From CBDCMJ01 sp965224325 (GTDB lineage Bacteria > Chloroflexota > Dehalococcoidia > Lucifugimonadales > UBA3495), in contig CBDCYT010000003.1 in assembly GCA_965224325.1 (NCBI GenBank), positions 62,001 to 126,000 of the forward strand: a DNA stretch of 64,000 nt, in the 5' to 3' direction. Under the pieces are notes generated by a model that searched no databases, was not told the origin of the DNA, and saw only the letters and a program-made list of their open reading frames with translations. The position numbers were made by a program, and so were the translations under genes. Positions 8,587-16,173 of this stretch are shown piece after piece. Each line of letters starts with the position of its first letter. Positions within the stretch are counted from its first letter, which is position 1.

Positions 8587-8994
8587 ATGGCTGAGTGGAA
8601 CAAGCCGTTGCCAACCATCGTGGGCGAAACCAAGCCGTACTGGGACTCCTGCCGGCGGGGGAAACTGCTGCTCCAAAAATGCAGCCGTTGTAACGAATAC
8701 CAATTCTACCCCAGGGGGATTTGCGCCCATTGCTGGTCCAACGATATAGGGTGGGTTGAGTCTAGCGGCAAAGGCACAGTATGGACTTACACCGTTACCT
8801 ACCAGAACAGGACCCCGGGTTTTGCCGACGGCCCATATGTGCTGGCGCTAGTGGAGTTGGATGAAGGGGTCAAGATGTTCACCAACATAGTGGATTGCGA
8901 CGTCGCGCAGGTCCGGATCGGTATGGCGGTGGAGGTTACTTTTGTGAAGGCCAACGACCAGATTACGGTGCCCTACTTCAAACCCGCTGGTTGA
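8587..8994 (+). CDS. DUF35 zinc-ribbon/OB-fold protein
   Basis: A 135-residue partner of the upstream thiolase. The zinc ribbon has CSRC (about residues 32-35) and CAHC (47-50), followed by an OB-fold with GKGTVWTYTVTY. DUF35 proteins bind acyl-CoA and bridge thiolase and HMG-CoA synthase or other CoA enzymes; here no synthase is adjacent. The three-base intergenic distance indicates translational coupling with the thiolase. Confidence 0.9.
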   Translation: MAEWNKPLPTIVGETKPYWDSCRRGKLLLQKCSRCNEYQFYPRGICAHCWSNDIGWVESSGKGTVWTYTVTYQNRTPGFADGPYVLALVELDEGVKMFTNIVDCDVAQVRIGMAVEVTFVKANDQITVPYFKPAG

Positions 8995-9139
8995 GATAAT
9001 CTCAGTTTGGGTGCACCGTTTTTAGCCCCTGTTAGCTCGTGCCAAGAAACAGCCGCAGCGTCGCCCTTTATGGTCAACATTTCCGGAATGCCCAGAAGGG
9101 ACGCTTGACGGCTGCCCCGGGAGACTCGGAAGACGGGTG

Positions 9140-9931
9140 CTAGATGACTGAACGGACCAGCCCACCGTCCACCAGGATGGTGGCGCCGGTAATGTAGCTG
9201 GACCTCGCCGACGCTAGGAAGGCCACCAAGTTGGCCAACTCCTCGGGCCGTCCTAGCCGCCCTAGGGCAGTGTCGGCGGCGCGTTGGTCCAGCGCATCCT
9301 CCAGGGCAATCCCTTGCTCCTCGGCGCGGGACCTAACGTTGGACAGCATCCTGTCGCTCAGGATAGACCCTGGGCAAACGTTATTCACCAGAATGTTGTC
9401 CCGTCCCACTTCGTCAGCCAGGCTTTTGGCAAAGGCTACCACACCCATTCGTGTGGCCCCTGATAAGGCCAGATTGTCAATGGGTTGGTATACGGTACTG
9501 GCTAGGATGTTAATGATCCGGCCGCCGCCCTGTTGCCTCAAGTGGGGAAGGGCTTCCCGGCACATTCGCGCGAAAAACAGCAGGGAGCGCTGCAACGCGA
9601 TTTCCCACAGGTCTTCTCCAGCGGTGGCGGCCCTGGCCAAGGGAGGTCCACCGGAGTTGTTGATCATGATATCCAGCCGCCCAAACCTCTCTACTGTAGC
9701 CTCTATCAGGTCTTGTATTGTCTGGTGACTATCCAGATCGCCAGGAAATATCAGCGGCTGGCATTCTGTCGCCCGTTGAATTTCTTCCCCTGCCCCCTCC
9801 AGGTCGTCGCTGGACCGGCTGCAAATAGCAATATTGGCGCCTTCGGCGGCGAGAGCCTCTGCGCAAGCCCTTCCCAACCCCTTACTGGCTCCGCCGATTA
9901 TGGCTACTTTTCCTCGAAGTTCCAGGTCCAT
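9140..9931 (-). CDS. SDR family oxidoreductase, atypical (BKR-like)
   Basis: A 263-residue short-chain dehydrogenase. The cofactor loop is GGASKGLG (about residues 13-20), with NNSGG near residue 95. The catalytic YxxxK is replaced by SGATR, a pattern found in a subgroup of 3-oxoacyl reductase-like SDRs that lacks the standard tyrosine. The ATG at 9931 is chosen over the long upstream extension because GAGGA precedes it and the Rossmann strand begins at once. It is divergent from the inositol-phosphatase-family gene at 10130. The substrate is unknown, and catalysis may be unusual or lost. Confidence 0.87.
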   Translation of the reverse strand: MDLELRGKVAIIGGASKGLGRACAEALAAEGANIAICSRSSDDLEGAGEEIQRATECQPLIFPGDLDSHQTIQDLIEATVERFGRLDIMINNSGGPPLARAATAGEDLWEIALQRSLLFFARMCREALPHLRQQGGGRIINILASTVYQPIDNLALSGATRMGVVAFAKSLADEVGRDNILVNNVCPGSILSDRMLSNVRSRAEEQGIALEDALDQRAADTALGRLGRPEELANLVAFLASARSSYITGATILVDGGLVRSVI

Positions 9932-10129
9932 GGCTTCCTCGTTCTTGTAGGTTATGAGTGGACCGCTTGCCGCGGGTAGCAGATGCTTGATTATATCAGC
10001 CCCGGGGGAACGGATCAGTGTTGGCGCTATGTTAGACTGGTCTGAAAGGGAGCGGAGCCCCATTCTTGTTGAGGGTTTTCCGACTCTTACCCGCATAATC
10101 TCGTTCTCAGCCAATAATGGGGATGACGA

Positions 10130-11074
10130 ATGGTCCCAGATGACACGCTGGTCTTGACAGTAGAGGCGGCCGCAGTGGAGATGGCTAGGGGCGCCGGGGA
10201 GATCCTAGCCGGCCACTTTGGCCGTCAAATCTCTATCGAGTATAAAGATAAGGAACGGCGGGACCCAGTGACCAGTGTCGACAAGGCCTGTCAGAATTAT
10301 CTGTCCGGAGAGATTAGCAAACAGTTTCCGGATCACGGAATTTTGGGTGAAGAGAGTGCCGCTGGGGCGGAGAGCGAAGAGGACCACACTCCAGCTCCCG
10401 AGTTTCTGTGGGTGCTCGACCCTTTGGACGGCACCACCAATTATCTAAATGGACTCCCCGTATACGCTTGTTCTATCGGGGTCCTATACCGGGGACACCC
10501 TATAGCAAGCGCCCTGTACCTGCCCTGGCCCAATCCCGGGGGAGGGTTTGTTATGCATTGTCGAAAGGGTGGAGGCTGCTTCGCCGATGAAGAACCGGTC
10601 TCAGTCTACGAGTCCACTGAGCCGGTTGCCAACCGCTTGGTGGGCCTGCCGGCTTCCTTCTCTCAGATAGCCAGCTTCAGCCGCCGGTTCAACGCCAAGG
10701 CTGGGGATACCCGCGTCACCGGCAGCGTAGCTTACGAGTTGGCCATGACCGCCTGCGGCGTGCTGCAATATTCATTCTTTGGAGCCCCACGGATTTGGGA
10801 TATCGCGGGCGGAGCTCTTGCGGTGATGGAGGCTAAGGGCACGGTTATGACCCGGTTTCGCGGTGAAAAGCGGTGGCATGGCTTGGAGTCTCTGGCGCCC
10901 ACCTGGGAGGCGAAACCGCCCAGCTTGAGCGAACTCAGACGTTGGGTTGCTCCCTTGGTGGCCGGCAACCGCCAGGTAGCGCCGATGGTGGTCGATAACA
11001 TGCGGCCCAGATTCCGCCCATTGGCCAGGTTGCGGCGGTTTTCTCGACGATTTAAGGCGCATCGCCGTTCTTAG
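10130..11074 (+). CDS. Inositol monophosphatase family protein
   Basis: A 314-residue sugar-phosphatase-fold protein with the complete metal-binding set: ILGEES (about residues 78-83), WVLDPLDGTTNY (98-109) and WDIAGGAL (223-230). The family hydrolyses inositol phosphates, histidinol phosphate, fructose-1,6-bisphosphate or PAP in a Mg-dependent manner. A basic C-terminal tail of about 45 residues (RRFSRRFKAHRRS) extends past the usual end. No pathway neighbours define the substrate. Confidence 0.9.
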   Translation: MVPDDTLVLTVEAAAVEMARGAGEILAGHFGRQISIEYKDKERRDPVTSVDKACQNYLSGEISKQFPDHGILGEESAAGAESEEDHTPAPEFLWVLDPLDGTTNYLNGLPVYACSIGVLYRGHPIASALYLPWPNPGGGFVMHCRKGGGCFADEEPVSVYESTEPVANRLVGLPASFSQIASFSRRFNAKAGDTRVTGSVAYELAMTACGVLQYSFFGAPRIWDIAGGALAVMEAKGTVMTRFRGEKRWHGLESLAPTWEAKPPSLSELRRWVAPLVAGNRQVAPMVVDNMRPRFRPLARLRRFSRRFKAHRRS

Positions 11075-11220
11075 CGCTCTTGCGCAGGGCCATCAACCAT
11101 TATCTATTCACATCTCCACCGGTTCTCTCTTTTCAACAGAGAGGGTGTTCGCCCTAGTCCCTTGGTGTGGGAACATTACGATTGAACCCTGCCGGAGAAG
11201 GGTCGAATCCATGCAAACGC

Positions 11221-11405
11221 GGTATTGCGACCACTTTAGCGCCAAGGCGGAAGGCACAAATTCTTCCAGGAGTGGTGTCGCAACTACTCCAGCACTGAGG
11301 CAGGGGGGGATCGTTCCGGGAGCGGCGTTGCAGCCGCTTCGGCGCCAGAGCAAGAGGGTAAATCTCATGTGGGCGCGGCGTTGCAACGGCTTTTGCGCCA
11401 AAGCG
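11221..11405. repeat. Degenerate 50-53 bp tandem repeat array (4 copies)
   Basis: Four copies begin at 11221, 11274, 11324 and 11377. Each starts with a GGYRTYGCARC-type block followed by a GCGCCAARG-like block, then about 22 more divergent bases. Spacing is 53, 50 and 53. The copies share perhaps 65-75 percent identity by eye. Confidence 0.6.
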
Positions 11406-11446
11406 AACGGATGGCATTTCTCGCTTCGCCAGGAATGCCATCCGTT
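11406..11446. repeat. 13-bp inverted repeat (hairpin)
   Basis: AACGGATGGCATT at 11406-11418 pairs perfectly with AATGCCATCCGTT at 11434-11446 around a 15-base loop. It lies at the end of the tandem array, too far (330 bases) from the upstream gene to be its obvious terminator. It resembles the hairpin at 62149-62185. Confidence 0.6.
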
Positions 11447-11589
11447 GCCGGTGAACCTGAATTCGCGCCAACGTGGCCTAGAGCCGTTGCTCGGGTCTCC
11501 GGGACCGTACGCTGCACGGACCGCGCGGGAACGTACGTCGGGTAGTTGATCGTTCCTTGCGCCCGAACTGTGCGCCCATATAAACGGGG

Positions 11590-12765
11590 TTACGCCGGGT
11601 CCGGCTCCCAACCCCAAGGCCGGGGACCCCAACCCGCTTCAAACACCTTGCCGCGTTTGACGGTCAACACCGGAACGACCGCCTTATCTATCTTTCTGGA
11701 GCCCCCGAACACATCGTAGACCACCCAATCTCCATTCTTGACTTCCAGTACTGAGATGTCCGCCTGCCTGCCCACTTCCAAGGTGCCGAGCCGGTGGTCC
11801 AGGCCCATGGCCTTGGCCGGGTTTAGAGTGGACATAGTGATCACCTGGTCAAGGGTAAACCCCATGCCCAAGAACCGGCTCAACATCTCAGTCATGCTAT
11901 GGACCGTACCTATTCGACCTGGCACCGTCAAATCGGTGCTGATGCAGTGAGGCATCATACCCTGGTCCAAGATGCGTTGGCCCACTTCAAAGCTAAAGTT
12001 CATTCGACCGTGTGCCGTATCGAACCAGACTCCCCGGTCGTTGGCCTCCTTGGCCTCGGGCACCAACTTGCCGTCTGCGTTCAGCACGCCGCCGGGATTG
12101 GCCGTAAAGAAGTGGGTAATTATGTCCCCCTCCTCCATTATGGGAAGGAGCTCACGGATAACATTAGGGTCGTAACGTTTCTGAGTATCGCCGATGTGGA
12201 CCATGAGCTTGGTCCCGGACTCTTTGGCTGCCCGCTTGGCCATCAGGGGCATCTCCATCCCCATGATGTCCAGGGCAGGCGTGACCATGCGGGCTTTAAT
12301 TCCCGAAATCAAGCCCGGGTTTTCCTCAACCACCTGAATGGTCTTGTCCAGGTCAATGCTGTCTGGGCTGAAAATGTCCGGTGTGGTAGCTAACCCGGTG
12401 CGGCAAATGTGCAAAAAGCAAATGACCTCGGTCTCGTTATTGGGGACTATGTGTTTGGGAAAGCCGCCAAAGGTGTCGCAGCCGGAGCTGCCGGCATCCA
12501 CCAGAGTAGTTACACCGGCCCGCACACCTCCTACGTCGGCCTCCACGCCGTTGCCGTTAACCCCGTCGTAGACGTGGGTATGGATGTCGATCAGGCCTGG
12601 GGTCACCACTTTTCCCGGGACGTCGACCACCCGGGTCGCTTCTTCCGTGGGTATCATCGGGGCAATTCGGGCAATCTTGCCGTCTTCCACCGCCACGTCG
12701 TTGAGACCGTGAAGGCCCCGGGAAGGGTCCACCACTGTGCCGCCCTTAATAAGCAGATCGTACAT
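11590..12765 (-). CDS. Amidohydrolase/deacetylase-family metallohydrolase
   Basis: A 391-residue amidohydrolase-superfamily enzyme. Visible metal-site elements: DIHTHVYDG (HxH, about residue 60), GIKARMV (candidate carboxylated lysine, about 155), MVHIG, ITHFFTAN and ISTDLTVPG (final aspartate). It resembles dihydroorotase-like deacetylases annotated as amidohydrolase/deacetylase family metallohydrolases, which act on cyclic amides or N-acyl amino acids. It lies 22 bases downstream of prs on the same strand, so the two may be cotranscribed, although no functional link is obvious. Confidence 0.88.
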   Translation of the reverse strand: MYDLLIKGGTVVDPSRGLHGLNDVAVEDGKIARIAPMIPTEEATRVVDVPGKVVTPGLIDIHTHVYDGVNGNGVEADVGGVRAGVTTLVDAGSSGCDTFGGFPKHIVPNNETEVICFLHICRTGLATTPDIFSPDSIDLDKTIQVVEENPGLISGIKARMVTPALDIMGMEMPLMAKRAAKESGTKLMVHIGDTQKRYDPNVIRELLPIMEEGDIITHFFTANPGGVLNADGKLVPEAKEANDRGVWFDTAHGRMNFSFEVGQRILDQGMMPHCISTDLTVPGRIGTVHSMTEMLSRFLGMGFTLDQVITMSTLNPAKAMGLDHRLGTLEVGRQADISVLEVKNGDWVVYDVFGGSRKIDKAVVPVLTVKRGKVFEAGWGPRPWGWEPDPA

Positions 12766-12787
12766 GTTGAAAGAGACCTCCCACAGG

Positions 12788-13738
12788 TCAGTTGAACATT
12801 TCTCCTATCGACAGGCCCTTGTGAATGCGATAAATCGCCTCACCCAGTAACGGCGCAATCGAGAGCACGGTGATTTTCCCGTTGCGCTTCTCCGCAGGCA
12901 TGGGGATGGTGTCTGTGACCACCACTTCGTTAAAGACGCTTCCGGCCATCAGTTGAGGGGCGTTCCTGGACATCACGGGATGAGTAACACAGCAATAGAC
13001 TTCTTTGACCCCGCGCTCTTTCAGAACGTTGGCAGAGTTGACGATAGTGCCGCCGGTGTCGATCTCGTCGTCGAAGGTTAGAGCCACTTTGCCCCGGACG
13101 TCACCGATCACGTTCATCGTCTCCGTGCGTTCATCGTTGCCCAGCCGGCGCTTCTCGATGATGGCCAGCGGAGCGCCCAACCGCTCCGCCACGTCTCGGG
13201 CTTTTTTGGTTATGCCGATGTCTACTGCCACCACTACCCAATCAGCAACCTCTTTGGAGCCGAAGTAGTCCGTCAATATGGGAAGGGCGGTCAACTCGTC
13301 CACTGGCATGTTGAAGAAGCCTTGGATCTGTCCGGCGTGCAGGTCAACGGTCAGCAACCGGTTCGCCCCGGCCGCCGACAGCAAGTCGGCCACCAACCGG
13401 GCGGTGATTGGGACGCGAGGTTGGTCTTTTTTGTCGGTGCGGCCGTAGCCATAGTAGGGGACCACGGCGGTGATTCTTCCTGCCGACGCCCTTTTAAGGG
13501 CGTCTATCATGATCAGCAACTCCATCAAGTTGTCGTTGACCGGATAGCTTGTAGGCTGAATTACAAACACGTCCCGTTCCCGGACGTTCTCTTGAATGCG
13601 CACAAAGGTGTTGTCGTTGGAGAATTTGAAGACCTCCGCCTGGCCCAACGGAATGTCCAGGTATTGGCAAACTGATTCCGCCAGGTCCCGATGGGCAGTC
13701 CCGGTAAAGATCTTGAGCTCGTCCAACACTGACTTCAT
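12788..13738 (-). CDS. prs: Ribose-phosphate pyrophosphokinase
   Basis: A 316-residue PRPP synthase, the usual family length. It makes 5-phosphoribosyl 1-diphosphate from ribose 5-phosphate and ATP for nucleotide, His and Trp synthesis. Visible features are KFSNDNTFVRIQENVRERDVFVIQ in the N-terminal domain, DLHAGQIQGFFNMPVD (metal and ATP site, about residue 128) and the PRPP loop DDEIDTGGT (about residue 218). Its ATG overlaps the stop of a 51-codon ORF (TAATG), implying translational coupling. An IS630 element lies just upstream and separates this cluster from its probable promoter at 15281-15309. Confidence 0.96.
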   Translation of the reverse strand: MKSVLDELKIFTGTAHRDLAESVCQYLDIPLGQAEVFKFSNDNTFVRIQENVRERDVFVIQPTSYPVNDNLMELLIMIDALKRASAGRITAVVPYYGYGRTDKKDQPRVPITARLVADLLSAAGANRLLTVDLHAGQIQGFFNMPVDELTALPILTDYFGSKEVADWVVVAVDIGITKKARDVAERLGAPLAIIEKRRLGNDERTETMNVIGDVRGKVALTFDDEIDTGGTIVNSANVLKERGVKEVYCCVTHPVMSRNAPQLMAGSVFNEVVVTDTIPMPAEKRNGKITVLSIAPLLGEAIYRIHKGLSIGEMFN

Positions 13739-13893
13739 TATCGGCCCTCGTGTTCCGGTTCCTCCTGTTCCGGTTCAAGGAACAGGCGAATTTCTGCGAT
13801 AGCTTCTGCAGAGTCCCGCAGGGTGTGTGTGAGCCTCTTTGTTGCCGTCTCCAATCCAGCTTCCAAGTCGAACTTCAAGCTCTCATATAGCAT
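13738..13893 (-). CDS. Small protein coupled to prs
   Basis: A 51-codon ORF starting ATG at 13893 with product MLYESLKFDLEAGLETATKR and an acidic end (EPEQEEPEHEGR). It is probably helical, with no membrane segment. Its stop overlaps the prs start (TAATG), a coupling that argues for a real gene. No family is recognised. The IS630 right next to it (13910) may have removed upstream sequence, so it could also be a truncated remnant. Confidence 0.5.
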   Translation of the reverse strand: MLYESLKFDLEAGLETATKRLTHTLRDSAEAIAEIRLFLEPEQEEPEHEGR

Positions 13894-13906
13894 AGGTTCA
13901 AACAGA

Positions 13907-15066
13907 CTAAACCAAAGCCAAGGTGGGATGTGCATTTACAATACATCGGTGATTGGGCTGGGATTCTCGCAGAAATCCTTCGGCCTTTGATTGTAGGACG
14001 GTGCGGCAGCGGCCCTTGACCTCGTCTTTCCGGATGGACAGCCCGCAGAGGAAATTCCCGACCCTCTCCTTTACCAGGGCCTTGGTTCCCAAGCACAGGT
14101 TTCCGGTGGCTTCCTCTCTCGCCCAGCCCCAGATGGCCTCATCGGCGTTGAAGTCCGGGCTGTAGCCCGGCAGGTTCATCAGCCGCAGCCCCAAGCCCGG
14201 CGTCCGCAGATACTCACGCACCGCCTCGCCGCGGTGCGCCGGCGCGTTGTCCCAAATCACGTTGAGCGGCCCGGAGTGCCTCTGCCGCAACCGCTCCAGG
14301 AAGGCAGCCGAGGTTCCGGAGTTGCTGTTCCCCTCCAGGTCCATCCACTCCACCTCACCGGTCTCCAGGCACACTGCCGAGTAGTAGCTGGCCTTTTCGC
14401 CATAGCTCGGGCTGGTCGAGTCCACCAAGGCCGGCTCTCCCTTTAGCACCCATTTGCCTCTCAGTTCGGCATCGGCCCGGAAATGGGCCTCGTCGGCGAA
14501 GAATATCTTCGCTCCCGTACGCCACGCCTCGTCCGACAGGGTGGCGTACTCCGCCACGAAGGCCTCCCGCTTCTGCTCATCTGCCTTGACCAGACGCTTC
14601 TTGGGACGCTTCAGGACAAACCCCAAGCGGTGCAGATAGTTCAGGCAAGTGCTGCGGCTCAGGCCAATGCCGAAACGCTTCGAGACAAACTGCCGCACCA
14701 CTTTCCAGTTCCAGTTGGCCATTTCTATGCCCGACATCTCGGGCAACTCCTGCACTGCCCCCGTCAACTCCGCCTGTTGCGTCTCGCCAAGTGCGGGGGG
14801 GAACCCCCGGTCTGCTCGAATATCAAGGCTGCAGGCCCTCCCTCGCCGAAGGCGGCGGCCCATCTGCCGATGGTGTGAGCATCCCGGCCCAGTGCCTGGG
14901 CGGTGCCCGAGGCGGTCAGGCCCCGGCACAGGAGCCACAGTGCGTGCCACCGTTCTCTCTCCCGGGGTGTCGGCGCTAGGTACATCCTGCTGCGCACACT
15001 AGCCAAGTCCAACTGCCACCCCTCCAAGTCCGGCCTTATCCCCCTCATACCCATCACCATCCCCAC
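13907..15066 (-). CDS. IS630 family transposase (two frames, -1 shift)
   Basis: The N-terminal frame (15066 to 14764) encodes a winged-helix/HTH DNA-binding part (RERERWHALWLLCRGLTASG). The second frame continues as the DDE nuclease (EAHFRAD, VIWDNAPAH, LPGYSPDFNADEAIW give the three acidic residues). The frames meet at a run of seven C on the coding strand (plus-strand G7 at 14795-14801), where a -1 shift joins GGSPP to PALGETQQ. Many IS630 elements use frameshifting here, so this may be programmed rather than a defect. The stop codon TAG at 13909-13907 uses the TA target duplication plus one host base. Confidence 0.85.
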
Positions 15067-15144
15067 TCAGTCTGCTCCCAGTCCTGACGCTATGCCTCCC
15101 TGATTCTAGCCGACCCAAATGCGGGTTTCACCTTGGCTTTGGTT
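13910..15144 (-). mobile_element. IS630-family insertion sequence
   Basis: A 1235-bp element with 16-bp perfect terminal inverted repeats (AACCAAAGCCAAGGTG at 13910-13925 and its complement at 15129-15144), continuing imperfectly for about 12 more bases. It is flanked on both sides by TA (13908-13909 and 15145-15146), the target duplicated by IS630/Tc1-mariner transposases. The transposase fills the element. It is inserted in the same orientation as prs, between prs and a candidate promoter. Confidence 0.9.
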
Positions 15145-15158
15145 TAGTAACGATGGCG

Positions 15159-15245
15159 TTACGCCCCTGAAGGATGCTTGTTGGCCGGCATTATGGCGTG
15201 CCAGGCCGGGTCTTTGTCCAGCAAAGTATGGCCGTAGCCGGGCAT
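15159..15245 (-). CDS. Possible 28-codon leader ORF upstream of the prs cluster
   Basis: ATG at 15245, preceded by GAGGGA at a good distance, encodes MPGYGHTLLDKDPAW and ends at TAA 15161-15159. It starts about 29 bases after the predicted transcription start of the promoter at 15281. Before the IS630 insertion it would have lain about 40 bases upstream of the 51-codon ORF. It could be a leader peptide, a short protein or chance; no family is recognised. Confidence 0.3.
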   Translation of the reverse strand: MPGYGHTLLDKDPAWHAIMPANKHPSGA

Positions 15246-15280
15246 AGATTCCCTCTGTTTGAGAGTGAAGAGGTTGTGAG

Positions 15281-15308
15281 ATTATAGCATAGGCCTCAAA
15301 TGCGCAAA
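15281..15308 (-). promoter_or_regulatory. Extended -10 promoter, probable original prs-cluster promoter
   Basis: On the minus strand TATAAT (15281-15286) is preceded by TGC (extended -10), with a weak TTTGCG -35 at 16 bases' spacing. It points toward the 28-codon ORF, the IS630 element and prs. Confidence 0.45.
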
Positions 15309-15329
15309 AGTGGACACGGCTGCTATCAC

Positions 15330-15872
15330 AGAGGGTTGATTTGTGTACCGCCCGTCATGCCCGCCGCTCATCCGTCTTTCCCGCGAAGCTTGTCCCCGAC
15401 CCAGATCGGGGAGCGGGAATACATCCCGCCGCTCATCCGTCTTTCCCGCGAAGCTTGTCCCCGACCCCGACCGGGGAGCGGGAATACATCCCGCCGCTCA
15501 CCTGTCTTTCCCGCGAAGTTTGTCCCCGGCCCCGACCGGGGAGCGGGAACCCATCCCGCCGCCCACCCGTCTTTCCCGCGAAAGCTTGCCCCCGGCCCCG
15601 ACCGGGGAGCGGGAACCCATCCCGCCGCCCACCCGTCTTTCCCGCGAAAGCTTGCCCCCGGCCCCGACCGGGGAGCGGGAGTCCATCCCGCCGCTCACCC
15701 GTCATGTCCACCGCTCACCGGTCATTCCCGCCGCTCACCCGTCATTCCCGCGAAGCTTGTCCCCGGCCCCGATCGGGGAGCGGGAATCCATGCGTTCTTG
15801 ATGTTGGACTGCCATTGGACCAGCCCAAAGTGCATAGGAAAACAGGAGTTGTCGCGAAAACTAAATGACCCT
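15330..15872 (+). repeat. Family C repeat element, expanded (copy 1)
   Basis: A 543-bp element ending GTCGCGAAAACTAAATGACCCT. The same right half, in opposite orientation, occurs at 32127-32360. Flanking direct repeats GGCTGCTATCAC (15318-15329) and GGCCGCTATCAC (15873-15884), one mismatch in 12, look like a target-site duplication. The inside holds five tandem 65-66 bp units (starting about 15371, 15436, 15501, 15566 and 15632), each with the palindromic core around CCCCGACCGGGG between TTCCCGCG and CGGGAA, then a sixth core at 15738-15790. Open reading frames spanning it on both strands are artefacts of the repeat. Confidence 0.75.
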
Positions 15873-16173
15873 GGCCGCTATCACGCCCGCGTGCCGGCGC
15901 CAAAGTGTAGGCGATGCCGGGGTCGATTCTCCACCGAAGGCTGCTGCAAAGGTTACCCTCTACAACATCAACCCAAGGTTCAGCCTGAGGCTGCCACAAG
16001 GGTTGCCCTTTGCACTGTCGCTGCGGCGTGGCATTGGAGTTAATGGTTCAAAGACGCCGCAGGCAATATCCCCTATCGGCGACATAGAAGTCCGGCGCGG
16101 AGTGTGATATTCTCGCAACTGCCGCAATGAATGCAAGCTATTCGTCTCTCCCATTTTCGGAGACTTGAAGTCC
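15873..16173. other. Non-coding interval upstream of thrC
   Basis: About 300 bases between the family C repeat and threonine synthase. I see no convincing gene. A GATATT-like element at 16106-16111 could be a -10 box for thrC, but no good -35 partner is visible. Confidence 0.4.

Larger units (their letters stand above)
11075..11589. other. Gene-free interval with degenerate tandem repeats
   Basis: About 515 bases between the phosphatase gene and the minus-strand hydrolase. It has long open frames on both strands, but none has a ribosome-binding site or recognisable protein. It holds a degenerate tandem array (11221-11405) and a long hairpin (11406-11446), described separately. Confidence 0.6.

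Noticed and set aside
9932..10114. 61-residue N-terminal extension of the SDR at 9140
   Set aside because: The family fold begins at Met 9931, which has its own GAGGA box; the extension has no family similarity.
11221..11405. CRISPR-like array with ~28-bp repeats and ~24-bp spacers
   Set aside because: Repeat halves are too diverged from copy to copy, the spacers resemble each other, and there are only four units and no cas genes.
11145..11549. 134-codon plus-strand ORF and longer minus-strand ORFs as genes
   Set aside because: They coincide with the degenerate repeat array, lack ribosome-binding sites, and are open on both strands, a sign of composition rather than coding.
15371..15790. 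CRISPR-like regular repeats with 65-66 bp period
   Set aside because: The whole unit repeats, with no unique spacers; the core is palindromic and found elsewhere; no cas genes are nearby.
15300..16107. Several overlapping 150-250 codon open frames on both strands with Pro/Arg/Gly repeats
   Set aside because: They are translations of the palindromic repeat in all frames, without ribosome-binding sites or families.
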